A program made the translations under genes and the position numbers. Below are positions 21,558 through 27,907 of a stretch of DNA of 27,907 nucleotides, piece after piece (position 1 is the first letter of the stretch; each line of letters begins with the position of its first letter). The notes under the pieces were generated by a model, which saw nothing but the letters and a program-made list of their open reading frames with translations, made no database searches and was not told where the DNA came from. Origin of the DNA: CAYOUV01 sp964407265 (lineage in GTDB: Bacteria; Chloroflexota; Anaerolineae; Anaerolineales; Villigracilaceae); assembly GCA_964407265.1 (NCBI GenBank), contig CAYOUV010000044.1:1-27907 (forward strand). Direction: 5' to 3'.

Positions 21558-22838
21558 ATGAAAATTCTAGAACTAGAAAACGAACCCCTGGCAAAGCTAC
21601 GTCAAACGGCCAGGGACCTCAACGTGCCGAATGCCAACCGCATGAAAAAGGAGAGTTTGATCCTCCACATCCGGCAGGCAGAAGCCGAAAAAGAAGGTAT
21701 TGAAATCCGCGGGGGAATTCTCGAAATCATGAGCGAAGGTATTGGTTTCCTTCGCGCCGAAAATTATCGCATTAGTGACCAGGATGTATATGTTTCACAA
21801 GCCCAGTTGCGGCGTTTTGACTTACGCAATGGTGACCTGGTCATCGGACACGTACGCCCGCCGCGCGAATCGGAGCGGCACTTCGGCCTGCTCAAAGTAG
21901 AATCAGTCAATGGCCAGGATCCTGAAGAAGCCCGTCGCCGGCCTTTGTTCGAGAACCTGACACCCATTTTTCCCGACGTGCGTTTCGACCTGGAAACACC
22001 CGGCAACCCAGACTTAGCTCCGCGGTTGATCAACCTGATCGCCCCGATCGGCCGCGGCCAGCGGGGCTTGATCGTATCGCCACCCAAGGCAGGTAAAACT
22101 ACCATCCTTAAACAAATCGCCAATTCGATCTCAACCAGATACCCCGATGTCAATTTGATGGTCGCCCTGATTGGCGAGCGCCCTGAAGAAGTCACCGATA
22201 TGGACCGCTCGGTGGATGCTGAAGTGATCGCCTCCACTTTCGACGAGCCGGTCACAGCCCACGTCCGCACCGCCGAGATTGCATTAGACAGAGCTAAGAG
22301 ATTGGTGGAGATCGGCCGCCACGTGGTAATATTGATGGACTCCATTACGCGTCTGGCGCGTGCTTACAACCTGGTGGTCAATCCCTCCGGGCGCACGCTC
22401 TCCGGTGGCATGGATCCTTCGGCACTTTACCCACCTAAACGCTTCTTCGGCGCAGCACGTAATATCGAAGAAGGCGGATCTTTAACAATCATCGCAACCT
22501 GTTTGGTTGACACGGGCTCCCGCCTGGACGACGTAGTCTACGAAGAATTCAAAGGCACCGGCAATATGGAGCTGCACCTTTCACGCCGTCTGCAAGAGCG
22601 CCGTATCTTCCCCGCCCTGGACATCGAACGTTCGTCCACCCGCCGTGAAGAATTGCTGCTCGGCCCAGACCTGCTTCAACGGGTCTGGCTGATGCGCCGC
22701 ATGTACATCCAGATGATATCGTCACCGCCGCAAGGCGCAGGTATGGATGCGGCCGTAGCAACCGAAGCCATCATCCAACGTATGCATCGAGCAAAAACCA
22801 TTCAGGAGTTCTTGGAAAATCTAACGGAAGAACAATGA
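21558..22838 (+). CDS. rho: Transcription termination factor Rho
   Basis: A 426-residue hexameric RNA helicase that ends transcription. It has an N-terminal Rho_N helical region (residues 1-45), a cold-shock-like primary RNA-binding domain (about 48-125; GILEIMSEGIGFLR, RRFDLRNGDLVIGHVR) and a RecA-type motor. Walker A PPKAGKTT is at 175-182, with Lys177 and Lys180 matching E. coli Lys181 and Lys184. VILMDSITRLARAYN is Walker B with the Q-loop region, and ARNIEEGGSLTIIAT the R-loop area. There is no large insertion of the kind seen in Actinobacteria. The start has no clear ribosome site; the stop overlaps the next gene by 4 bases. Confidence 0.97.
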   Translation: MKILELENEPLAKLRQTARDLNVPNANRMKKESLILHIRQAEAEKEGIEIRGGILEIMSEGIGFLRAENYRISDQDVYVSQAQLRRFDLRNGDLVIGHVRPPRESERHFGLLKVESVNGQDPEEARRRPLFENLTPIFPDVRFDLETPGNPDLAPRLINLIAPIGRGQRGLIVSPPKAGKTTILKQIANSISTRYPDVNLMVALIGERPEEVTDMDRSVDAEVIASTFDEPVTAHVRTAEIALDRAKRLVEIGRHVVILMDSITRLARAYNLVVNPSGRTLSGGMDPSALYPPKRFFGAARNIEEGGSLTIIATCLVDTGSRLDDVVYEEFKGTGNMELHLSRRLQERRIFPALDIERSSTRREELLLGPDLLQRVWLMRRMYIQMISSPPQGAGMDAAVATEAIIQRMHRAKTIQEFLENLTEEQ

Positions 22839-23896
22839 TCGGTAAGTTCATTAACTTTATAAAGAAAAACAGTTTTACTGTTATCAGTTGGGGAGTAACT
22901 CTCGTCGTCGTAGCAGGAATGGTTGGATCGACCTTATGGTGGAAACAATCCTCCGCCAACGCTGCCGCTTTACAACCGGAAGCGACAGCCAAGCCGGGTC
23001 AGTCTGCGCCATCCATCAGTTTGCCATCGACGAATGCTTCCAACTCGCTGGATGCAATCTCCCGCCATATCGAACTGAAGACCCAAATCCCAGCCGATAA
23101 ACCGCGCTATGATGCCATTGAATACACTGTGTCGCGCGGTGATTCGGTTTTTCATATTTCACAAGAATATAAAATCAAACCCGAAACCTTGCTCTGGGCG
23201 AATTATGACGTGCTCAAGGACAGCCCAGATAGCTTGCGCCCCGGCCAGGAACTCCAGGTCCCACCGACTGATGGCATTTATTACAAGTGGAAAGATGGCG
23301 ATACAATCGACTCGGTTGCTAAGGAATTCAAGGCTACTCCCGATGATATTATCAACTGGCCGGGCAACAACATCGATTTGACCAATCCGGCTATCAAACC
23401 GGGCACCTGGGTCATGGTCCCGGGTGGCAGCCGCGAATTTGTTCAGTGGCTGATCCCAACCGTAGCACGCGGTAGGTCCGGTACCGCCAATGTTAATGGA
23501 AGTGCCTGCGGTGGTGGTGCGGTCGGCTCGGGTGCCTTCGTCTGGCCGGCAGACAATCACTATCTATCCGGCAACGATTATTACGCCGGTCACCTGGGCA
23601 TCGACATCGCTGCCGGTGAGGGGGCCGCCATTTACGCGGCTGACAGCGGCGTGGTAACCATGGCACAAGGCGGCTACAACTACGGTTACGGTAACGTGAT
23701 CCAGATCGATCATGGGAACGGGTATTCAACCCTCTACGCCCACTTGAGCCAGATTAATGTAAGTGTCTGCCAATCCGTTTATGCCGGCCAATTGATCGGT
23801 CTGGCTGGCAGCACCGGTAACTCGACCGGCGCGCATTTGCACTTTGAGGTGCGCGAAAATGGTGGTTTTATCAACCCCTGGTACGTACTTCCATAA
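22835..23896 (+). CDS. LysM-containing M23 (LytM) peptidase, membrane-anchored
   Basis: A 353-residue cell-wall protein. An N-terminal membrane anchor (about residues 14-34) precedes a Ser/Ala/Pro-rich linker. Two LysM-like modules bind peptidoglycan: residues 95-144 (IEYTVSRGDSVFHISQEY) and 149-197 (YYKWKDGDTIDSVAKEF). The C-terminal M23 zinc endopeptidase domain (about 235-353) has His253 and Asp257 (HLGID), His303 (YAHLS) and the HLH motif at His334 and His336. All expected ligands are present, so it should be an active peptidoglycan endopeptidase rather than an EnvC-type activator. Its ATG overlaps the rho stop as ATGA, so it is read from the rho transcript. A strong terminator follows. 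Confidence 0.92.
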   Translation: MIGKFINFIKKNSFTVISWGVTLVVVAGMVGSTLWWKQSSANAAALQPEATAKPGQSAPSISLPSTNASNSLDAISRHIELKTQIPADKPRYDAIEYTVSRGDSVFHISQEYKIKPETLLWANYDVLKDSPDSLRPGQELQVPPTDGIYYKWKDGDTIDSVAKEFKATPDDIINWPGNNIDLTNPAIKPGTWVMVPGGSREFVQWLIPTVARGRSGTANVNGSACGGGAVGSGAFVWPADNHYLSGNDYYAGHLGIDIAAGEGAAIYAADSGVVTMAQGGYNYGYGNVIQIDHGNGYSTLYAHLSQINVSVCQSVYAGQLIGLAGSTGNSTGAHLHFEVRENGGFINPWYVLP

Positions 23897-23902
23897 TTCA
23901 GT

Positions 23903-23944
23903 AGACCCTCAGGTTTGAATAAAACCTGAGGGTCTTTGATTCTT
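23903..23944 (+). terminator. Intrinsic terminator after the M23 gene, abutting birA
   Basis: A perfect 14-bp stem (AGACCCTCAGGTTT and its complement, loop GAATA) is followed by TTGATTCTT. It ends about 5 nt before the birA start codon. Confidence 0.85.
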
Positions 23945-23948
23945 CAAT

Positions 23949-24737
23949 ATGGACCAACACTCCCTGCAAAAACGACTCTCCGATTTACCCCTGGGCGAAA
24001 TCCGTTATTTCGAGCAGGTCGGTTCGACCAACGATTTAGCCCTGACCTGGGCCAAGCAATCTGCCCCGGACTACTCCCTGGTCATTGCGGACGAACAGAC
24101 TGCAGGGCGTGGTCGTGCAGGGCGTAAGTGGTCCACGCCGCCCAATTCAGGCTTGGCGTTAAGCCTGATCCTGCATCCGTCGACGACCGAACAAACCATT
24201 CCATTGCTATTCACCGGTTTAGGTGCTTTGGGGCTGGTGCAAGCCTTTAAAAAATACAATCTTCCTGCCCAGATCAAATGGCCGAATGATGTCCTGCTGA
24301 ATGGCAAAAAGGCAGCCGGAATCCTGGTAGAGACAGCCTGGGTTGGGGAGCAAATCGAAACTCTAGTGTTAGGCATGGGTGTCAATATTCTCAAATCCGC
24401 CCTCCCAGCCGCAGATGAGTTGCAATTTCCTGCCACCAGCCTGGAAGAAGCACTCGGCAAGGCCCCGGACCGCATCCAGGTCCTACACGACCTCCTAGCC
24501 GGTATAATCGACTGGCGTCAGCACCTGGGAACAAAAACCTTTATCTTTGCCTGGGAAGCAGCCTTGGCCTACAAGGGAGAGATGGTTCAGATCTGGAAGG
24601 GGAACGACGCATCACTCATCGGTCAGATCGAAGGCCTGGAAACAGACGGCGGTTTACGATTGCGCTTGAGTCGAAATGAAGCCAGCATAGTACGTGTTGG
24701 GGAAGTCCACCTGCGGCCAATTAACAAGGTTGCGTGA
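23949..24737 (+). CDS. birA: Biotin--[acetyl-CoA-carboxylase] ligase, no HTH domain
   Basis: A 262-residue biotin protein ligase that activates biotin with ATP and attaches it to biotin carboxyl carrier domains. GSTNDLA near residue 25, GRGRAGRKW at 53-61 (the biotinyl-AMP loop), KWPNDVLLNGKKAAGILVE at 110-128 and a C-terminal SH3-like domain ending RVGEVHLRP are all present. The N-terminal winged-helix repressor domain of E. coli BirA is missing, so it cannot act as a biotin-responsive repressor by that route. No ribosome site precedes the ATG, which follows the terminator of the M23 gene by about 5 nt. Confidence 0.93.
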   Translation: MDQHSLQKRLSDLPLGEIRYFEQVGSTNDLALTWAKQSAPDYSLVIADEQTAGRGRAGRKWSTPPNSGLALSLILHPSTTEQTIPLLFTGLGALGLVQAFKKYNLPAQIKWPNDVLLNGKKAAGILVETAWVGEQIETLVLGMGVNILKSALPAADELQFPATSLEEALGKAPDRIQVLHDLLAGIIDWRQHLGTKTFIFAWEAALAYKGEMVQIWKGNDASLIGQIEGLETDGGLRLRLSRNEASIVRVGEVHLRPINKVA

Positions 24738-24743
24738 TATACT
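24735..24743 (+). promoter_or_regulatory. Extended -10 promoter of small membrane protein gene
   Basis: TGATATACT overlaps the birA stop and has the TGn extension, with no evident -35. The leader would be about 12 nt and hold the ribosome site GAGGTG. Confidence 0.4.
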
Positions 24744-24761
24744 TTACCCACGAGGTGAACC

Positions 24762-25007
24762 ATGCTTGATAATCTCCGTGACGATTCATCATCCTCCCCA
24801 TTTTTCGAAGACGAGTTTCCCGATTTCCTGGAGGACCAGGAAGGCGAAAAAGAACCGTCCACCCCAAAATTCAAGCGCTCTTATTCGGGCAATTTCCTGG
24901 GTATGACGCCAGTTCAGCGTTTTGTCATCGCGGTAATGTTGATGATCACTTTTTGTATTCTCGGCACGATGACCCTGTTCGTAACCGGAAGATTTATGCT
25001 CTTCTAA
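24762..25007 (+). CDS. Small acidic single-span membrane protein, unknown function
   Basis: An 81-residue protein I do not recognise. The first 30 residues are very acidic (Asp/Glu-rich with Ser and Phe: FFEDEFPDFLEDQEGE). A basic stretch KFKRSYSGNF and a membrane span at about residues 53-76 (FVIAVMLMITFCILGTM) follow, ending GRFMLF. The layout suggests a cytoplasmic acidic arm and a C-terminal anchor. GAGGTG stands 5 nt before the ATG. It lies 24 nt after birA and converges on gyrA, with a terminator shared between them. Confidence 0.75.
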   Translation: MLDNLRDDSSSSPFFEDEFPDFLEDQEGEKEPSTPKFKRSYSGNFLGMTPVQRFVIAVMLMITFCILGTMTLFVTGRFMLF

Positions 25008-25010
25008 AGC

Positions 25011-25036
25011 AAAACTCCCGCGTTGGCGGGAGTTTT
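25011..25036. terminator. Bidirectional terminator between the small membrane protein gene and gyrA
   Basis: A 10-bp stem AAACTCCCGC/GCGGGAGTTT (25012-25021 and 25026-25035) with loop GTTG has AAAA on the left and TTTTT on the right, so it can stop transcription arriving from both convergent genes. Confidence 0.9.
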
Positions 25037-25044
25037 TATCTAAT

Positions 25045-27567
25045 CTATTCTGAAGGCGGCTGCTCCTCTGGAGCAGCTTTTTCGTCCCCATTCAAATCAC
25101 TATTTATGTCTGCGCCGGCACGTTTCAGGTCTTCCGCTGCAATTCGTGCAACAGCCACCACGTTATCGCCCTGATGCATGCGCATTAAATGCACGCCTCG
25201 TGTGGCGCGCCCCGAGACCTTGACTTCCTTGACCTTCAAACGAATCACGACACCATTGGCAGAAATCAATGTTAAATGATCAGATTTTTGGACAACACGG
25301 GCCGCAACGATCTTGCCAACAATAGGTAGAGCTTTCCTATCAATCGTAGCCACACCACCGGTGGCACGATTCTTTGCCGGATAAGTCGAAAGGGGAGTCT
25401 GTTTACCGTAGCCATCGGCGGTGACGGTCAACAGCGCACCATTAGGCTCGATGACTTCCATGGTGGTGACTTTGTCACCTTTTGCCAAGCGAATACCGGT
25501 TACGCCAGCCGCGGGACGACCCATGGAGCGGACCTGGGTTTCGGAGAAACGCAGTGCCTGTCCCCTTTCGGTAACGATGATAATCTCGTCCTTTCCACTG
25601 GTCAAACGTGCCCAACCAAGTTCGTCGTCATCATCAAGACCCATTGCAATCAGGCCGGATGGACGCACGGATGCAAACTCGGCAAGGTCGACGCGTTTAA
25701 TGCGACCCTTGACGGTAGCCAGCGTGCAGTATGAGGCATCATTGAAATCCGCTACAGAAATAGCGGCCGTAATCCGTTCTCCCGGTCCAAGCGCCAATAC
25801 GTTGACGATGGGAATGCCCTTTCCCGTGCGACCCGCATCCGGGATCTGGTAGGTTTTTTCGGAATAGACTTTGCCCTTGTCTGTGAAGAACAAGACAGTG
25901 TGCAGCGTTCGTGCCGGAAGTACAATCAAGACCTCGTCTTCGTCACGAGTGGTATGCCCCATTACACCCTTACCACCAATACCTTGTGAGCGGAATGCCG
26001 TCGCCACTGTACGTTTGATATACCCACGATCGGTCAAGCTGATTAGGACAGCTTCATCATGGACCAAATCTTCTTCGTTGAGTTCTTCCTTGGCATCCAA
26101 AGCAATGCGCGTACGACGCTCATCTCCGTACTTTTCGGACAATTCCTTCATCTCGTCCTGAATAAGGGCAAGGATTTTCTTGGGATGCGCTAATAGATCT
26201 TCCAGATATTCGATCTGTTCACGCACTTGTTTGTGTTCTTCCTCGATCTTACTTCGTTCAAGTGCAGCCAAACGGCGCAACTGCATATCCAGGATCGCCT
26301 GGGCTTGGACATCGCTCAGGTTGAAGCGAGCCATCAGACGTTCTTTAGCCTCGTCCGCATCATCGGATGCACGGATCGTTTGAATCACAGCATCGATGTT
26401 TTCCAGCGCAATCAGCAAACCATCCAGAATGTGCTGGCGTGCACGCGCTTTTCCCAATTCGAAATTACTACGCCGGACGGTCACCGTTTGACGATGGTCG
26501 ATGAAGATTTGAAGTGCTCTCTTGAGTGAGAGCAACTTCGGTTCTCCATCCACTAACGCCAACATTTGAACGCCGAAGGTGGACTGGAGGGTGGTGTACT
26601 TGTAAAGCTGGTTGAGCACTTTTTTGGGTTGAGCGCCGCGTTTTAGTTCAATCACGATGCTCATTCCACGCTGATCAGACTCGTCCCGCAAATCAGAGAT
26701 CATATCGATCTTGTCTTCGCGCACCAGTTGGGCAATCCGCTCGATCAAACTGGTCTTATTGACCTGGTAAGGGATTTCAGTGATGACGATCTGGAAGCGC
26801 CCGCTCTTGGATTCTTCGATATGGGCTATTCCGCGCATGACGATGCGGCCTTTCCCGGTCGCATAAGCCTGTTCGATACCTTCCTTGCCAACGATCATGC
26901 CACCAGTCGGGAAATCCGGACCGGAAATGAACTTCATCAGGTCTGAGACCAGGATGTCATCCATCTGATCGTAGTTTTCAATCAAATTAATGATAGCTTC
27001 GGCTAATTCGCGCAAATTGTGAGGTGGGATGTTGGTTGCCATCCCGACAGCAATCCCTGAGGTTCCGTTCATCAGCAGATTAGGAATACGTGACGGCAAG
27101 ACCAGTGGTTCTTCGAGCGAGTCGTCGAAATTCGGGCCAAAATCGACGGTGTCCTTCTCGATATCAGCCAGCATTTCTTCGGCCAGTTTGGCCATCCGGG
27201 CCTCGGTATATCGCATGGCCGCCGGGGCATCGCCGTCAATCGAGCCGAAGTTGCCTTGACCGCTTACCAGCATATAGCGCATTGAAAAATCCTGCGCCAG
27301 GCGCGCCATTGTCTCGTAAACGGCAGCGTCCCCATGCGGGTGATACTTCCCCAGCACCTCGCCAACAATACGGGCAGATTTCTTGAAAGCGCTGTTCGAG
27401 CGCAGTCCCAAATCCGACATAGCGTACAAGATGCGCCGGTGAACTGGTTTCAGCCCGTCCCGCGCGTCCGGTAAGGCGCGCGCCACAATCACGCTCATGG
27501 CGTAATCCAGATACGCCGAGCGCATTTGAGAATCGATATCAACTTGTTGAACAGTACCGATTTCCAT
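25045..27567 (-). CDS. gyrA: DNA gyrase subunit A
   Basis: An 840-residue breakage-reunion subunit of gyrase, working with GyrB to introduce negative supercoils. The N-terminal winged-helix domain holds the active-site Tyr120 (AAMRYTEAR) and the quinolone pocket KYHPHGDAAVYE (residues 74-85), with Ala81 and Glu85 at the places of E. coli Ser83 and Asp87. The tower and coiled coil follow, then a six-blade C-terminal beta-pinwheel from about residue 505. The GyrA box position reads QGIGGKG (about 525-531) instead of the usual QRRGGKG. The pairing of GyrA-like blade motifs and length still favours GyrA over ParC. AAGGA lies 10 nt before the ATG. A long leader with a terminator-like hairpin precedes it. 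Confidence 0.94.
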   Translation of the reverse strand: MEIGTVQQVDIDSQMRSAYLDYAMSVIVARALPDARDGLKPVHRRILYAMSDLGLRSNSAFKKSARIVGEVLGKYHPHGDAAVYETMARLAQDFSMRYMLVSGQGNFGSIDGDAPAAMRYTEARMAKLAEEMLADIEKDTVDFGPNFDDSLEEPLVLPSRIPNLLMNGTSGIAVGMATNIPPHNLRELAEAIINLIENYDQMDDILVSDLMKFISGPDFPTGGMIVGKEGIEQAYATGKGRIVMRGIAHIEESKSGRFQIVITEIPYQVNKTSLIERIAQLVREDKIDMISDLRDESDQRGMSIVIELKRGAQPKKVLNQLYKYTTLQSTFGVQMLALVDGEPKLLSLKRALQIFIDHRQTVTVRRSNFELGKARARQHILDGLLIALENIDAVIQTIRASDDADEAKERLMARFNLSDVQAQAILDMQLRRLAALERSKIEEEHKQVREQIEYLEDLLAHPKKILALIQDEMKELSEKYGDERRTRIALDAKEELNEEDLVHDEAVLISLTDRGYIKRTVATAFRSQGIGGKGVMGHTTRDEDEVLIVLPARTLHTVLFFTDKGKVYSEKTYQIPDAGRTGKGIPIVNVLALGPGERITAAISVADFNDASYCTLATVKGRIKRVDLAEFASVRPSGLIAMGLDDDDELGWARLTSGKDEIIIVTERGQALRFSETQVRSMGRPAAGVTGIRLAKGDKVTTMEVIEPNGALLTVTADGYGKQTPLSTYPAKNRATGGVATIDRKALPIVGKIVAARVVQKSDHLTLISANGVVIRLKVKEVKVSGRATRGVHLMRMHQGDNVVAVARIAAEDLKRAGADINSDLNGDEKAAPEEQPPSE

Positions 27568-27614
27568 CTATCGCTTTTCCTTCTTGGAGTTAATCAAAAA
27601 GAGTGCCTTATCAC

Positions 27615-27667
27615 AAAAAAACCAAGACACGAAGAAGACTAAACTCTTTGTGACTTCGCGTCTTGGT
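27615..27667 (-). promoter_or_regulatory. Terminator-like hairpin (or REP-like palindrome) in the gyrA leader
   Basis: On the minus strand a 14-base arm (complement of 27654-27667) pairs with complement of 27621-27634, with one mismatch, around a 19-nt loop. Six more T follow it (seven counting the stem base). It lies 48 nt upstream of the gyrA start. The loop bases TCACAAAG can also pair with CTTTGTGA, encoded upstream at complement 27692-27699. It may be an attenuator or a copy of an interspersed palindrome. Confidence 0.6.
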
Positions 27668-27682
27668 GCTAAAGTACCCTGA

Positions 27683-27714
27683 CTATAATTTCACAAAGTT
27701 ACCCCCCAATTATA
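27683..27714 (-). promoter_or_regulatory. gyrA promoter region (two candidate -10 boxes)
   Basis: Minus-strand TATAAT (complement of 27709-27714) and TATAGT (complement of 27683-27688) both lie upstream of gyrA. -35 matches are weak for both. Starting from the first would place the whole alternative-pairing region in the leader of about 135 nt. Confidence 0.4.
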
Positions 27715-27739
27715 CCGCAAACTTGGTTTAATTAAATAA

Positions 27740-27765
27740 AGAAACCCGCTTTCTAGCGGGCTTCT
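27740..27765 (-). terminator. Terminator of tRNA-Leu
   Basis: On the minus strand an 11-base arm pairs across loop AGAA with one mismatch (AGAAGCCCGCT/AGCGGGTTTCT) and runs into TTTATTT. It starts 5 nt after the mature tRNA 3' end. Confidence 0.8.
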
Positions 27766-27769
27766 TGGA

Positions 27770-27853
27770 TGCCGAAGGAGGGATTTGAACCCTCACTCCC
27801 TAATGGGAACTACGCCCTGAACGTAGCGCGTCTGCCAATTCCGCCACTCCGGC
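27770..27853 (-). tRNA. tRNA-Leu(CAG)
   Basis: Minus strand, 84 nt: acceptor GCCGGAG/CTTCGGC with discriminator A, D-arm TGGCGGAATTGGCAGACGCG, anticodon stem CTACG/CGTAG with loop TTCAGGG. The anticodon is CAG (complement at 27817-27819), reading CUG. The long variable arm TTCCCATTAGGGAG and T-loop GGTTCAAATCC are clear. CCA is not encoded. Confidence 0.97.
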
Positions 27854-27864
27854 GTGCGGTTTGT

Positions 27865-27892
27865 ATTGTATCCGAAACGTCAGTTTTGTCAA
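27865..27892 (-). promoter_or_regulatory. Promoter of tRNA-Leu
   Basis: Minus-strand TTGACA (complement of 27887-27892), a perfect -35, and TACAAT (complement of 27865-27870) are 16 nt apart. The -10 lies 11 nt before the mature tRNA, the expected arrangement for a stable RNA gene. Confidence 0.8.
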
Positions 27893-27907
27893 CCTTAAAA
27901 ATCGGGG

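Noticed and set aside
1..27907. CRISPR arrays, insertion sequences, prophage or toxin-antitoxin modules
   Set aside because: I saw no direct-repeat array, transposase or integrase motifs, or paired small toxin/antitoxin genes in the window.

Overview
The window looks like an ordinary chromosomal segment of a Chloroflexota bacterium, most likely Anaerolineae. That placement is an inference: the secreted protein with the tandem GYP...VQYF.ARFE repeat, the wecB/wecC pair, the CydDC fusion and the general housekeeping content fit that class, but there is no rRNA in the window. I see no transposase, integrase, phage gene, plasmid gene or CRISPR array. Every gene is intact except the tRNA at the left edge.

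Layout. 1-79: tRNA-Ser(CGA), cut by the window edge. 112-4775 (minus strand): an nfeD/slipin membrane pair, then a coupled set of RimI-like acetyltransferase, ribonuclease D and a beta-CASP metallo-beta-lactamase nuclease. 4888-7314 (plus): wecC and wecB, which make UDP-ManNAcA from UDP-GlcNAc. 7370-8326: a secreted repeat protein that appears to be translated from a leaderless mRNA. 8333-9016 (minus): an orphan PyrK-like 2Fe-2S protein. 9110-10141: a prohibitin-like SPFH protein. 10191-15033: selD, a tiny membrane protein, a nucleoside deaminase, a CNNM/CorC protein and a gamma-glutamyltransferase. 15261-21313: cydA, cydB and a fused cydDC, i.e. cytochrome bd oxidase with its assembly transporter. 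21558-23896: rho overlapping a LysM/M23 peptidase. 23949-25007: birA and a small membrane protein. 25045-27567 (minus): gyrA. 27770-27853 (minus): tRNA-Leu(CAG).

The main finding is that selD is itself a selenoprotein gene. A conventional reading starts it at a TTG near 10341 and loses the catalytic N-terminus. Reading from ATG 10191 through an in-frame TGA (10257-10259) restores a full 355-residue SelD, with selenocysteine at the position of the E. coli catalytic Cys17. Two GC-rich hairpins lie directly downstream at spacings suited to a bacterial SECIS. The organism should therefore decode UGA as selenocysteine, although selA, selB and selC are not in this window.

Several control signals also stand out. 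There is an 18-bp Rex-like operator upstream of cydAB, a terminator-like hairpin with a U-tract in the gyrA leader, a 200-nt rho leader containing a terminator-like element, and three plus-strand genes (selD, cydDC, birA) whose start codons sit only a few bases beyond an intrinsic terminator.
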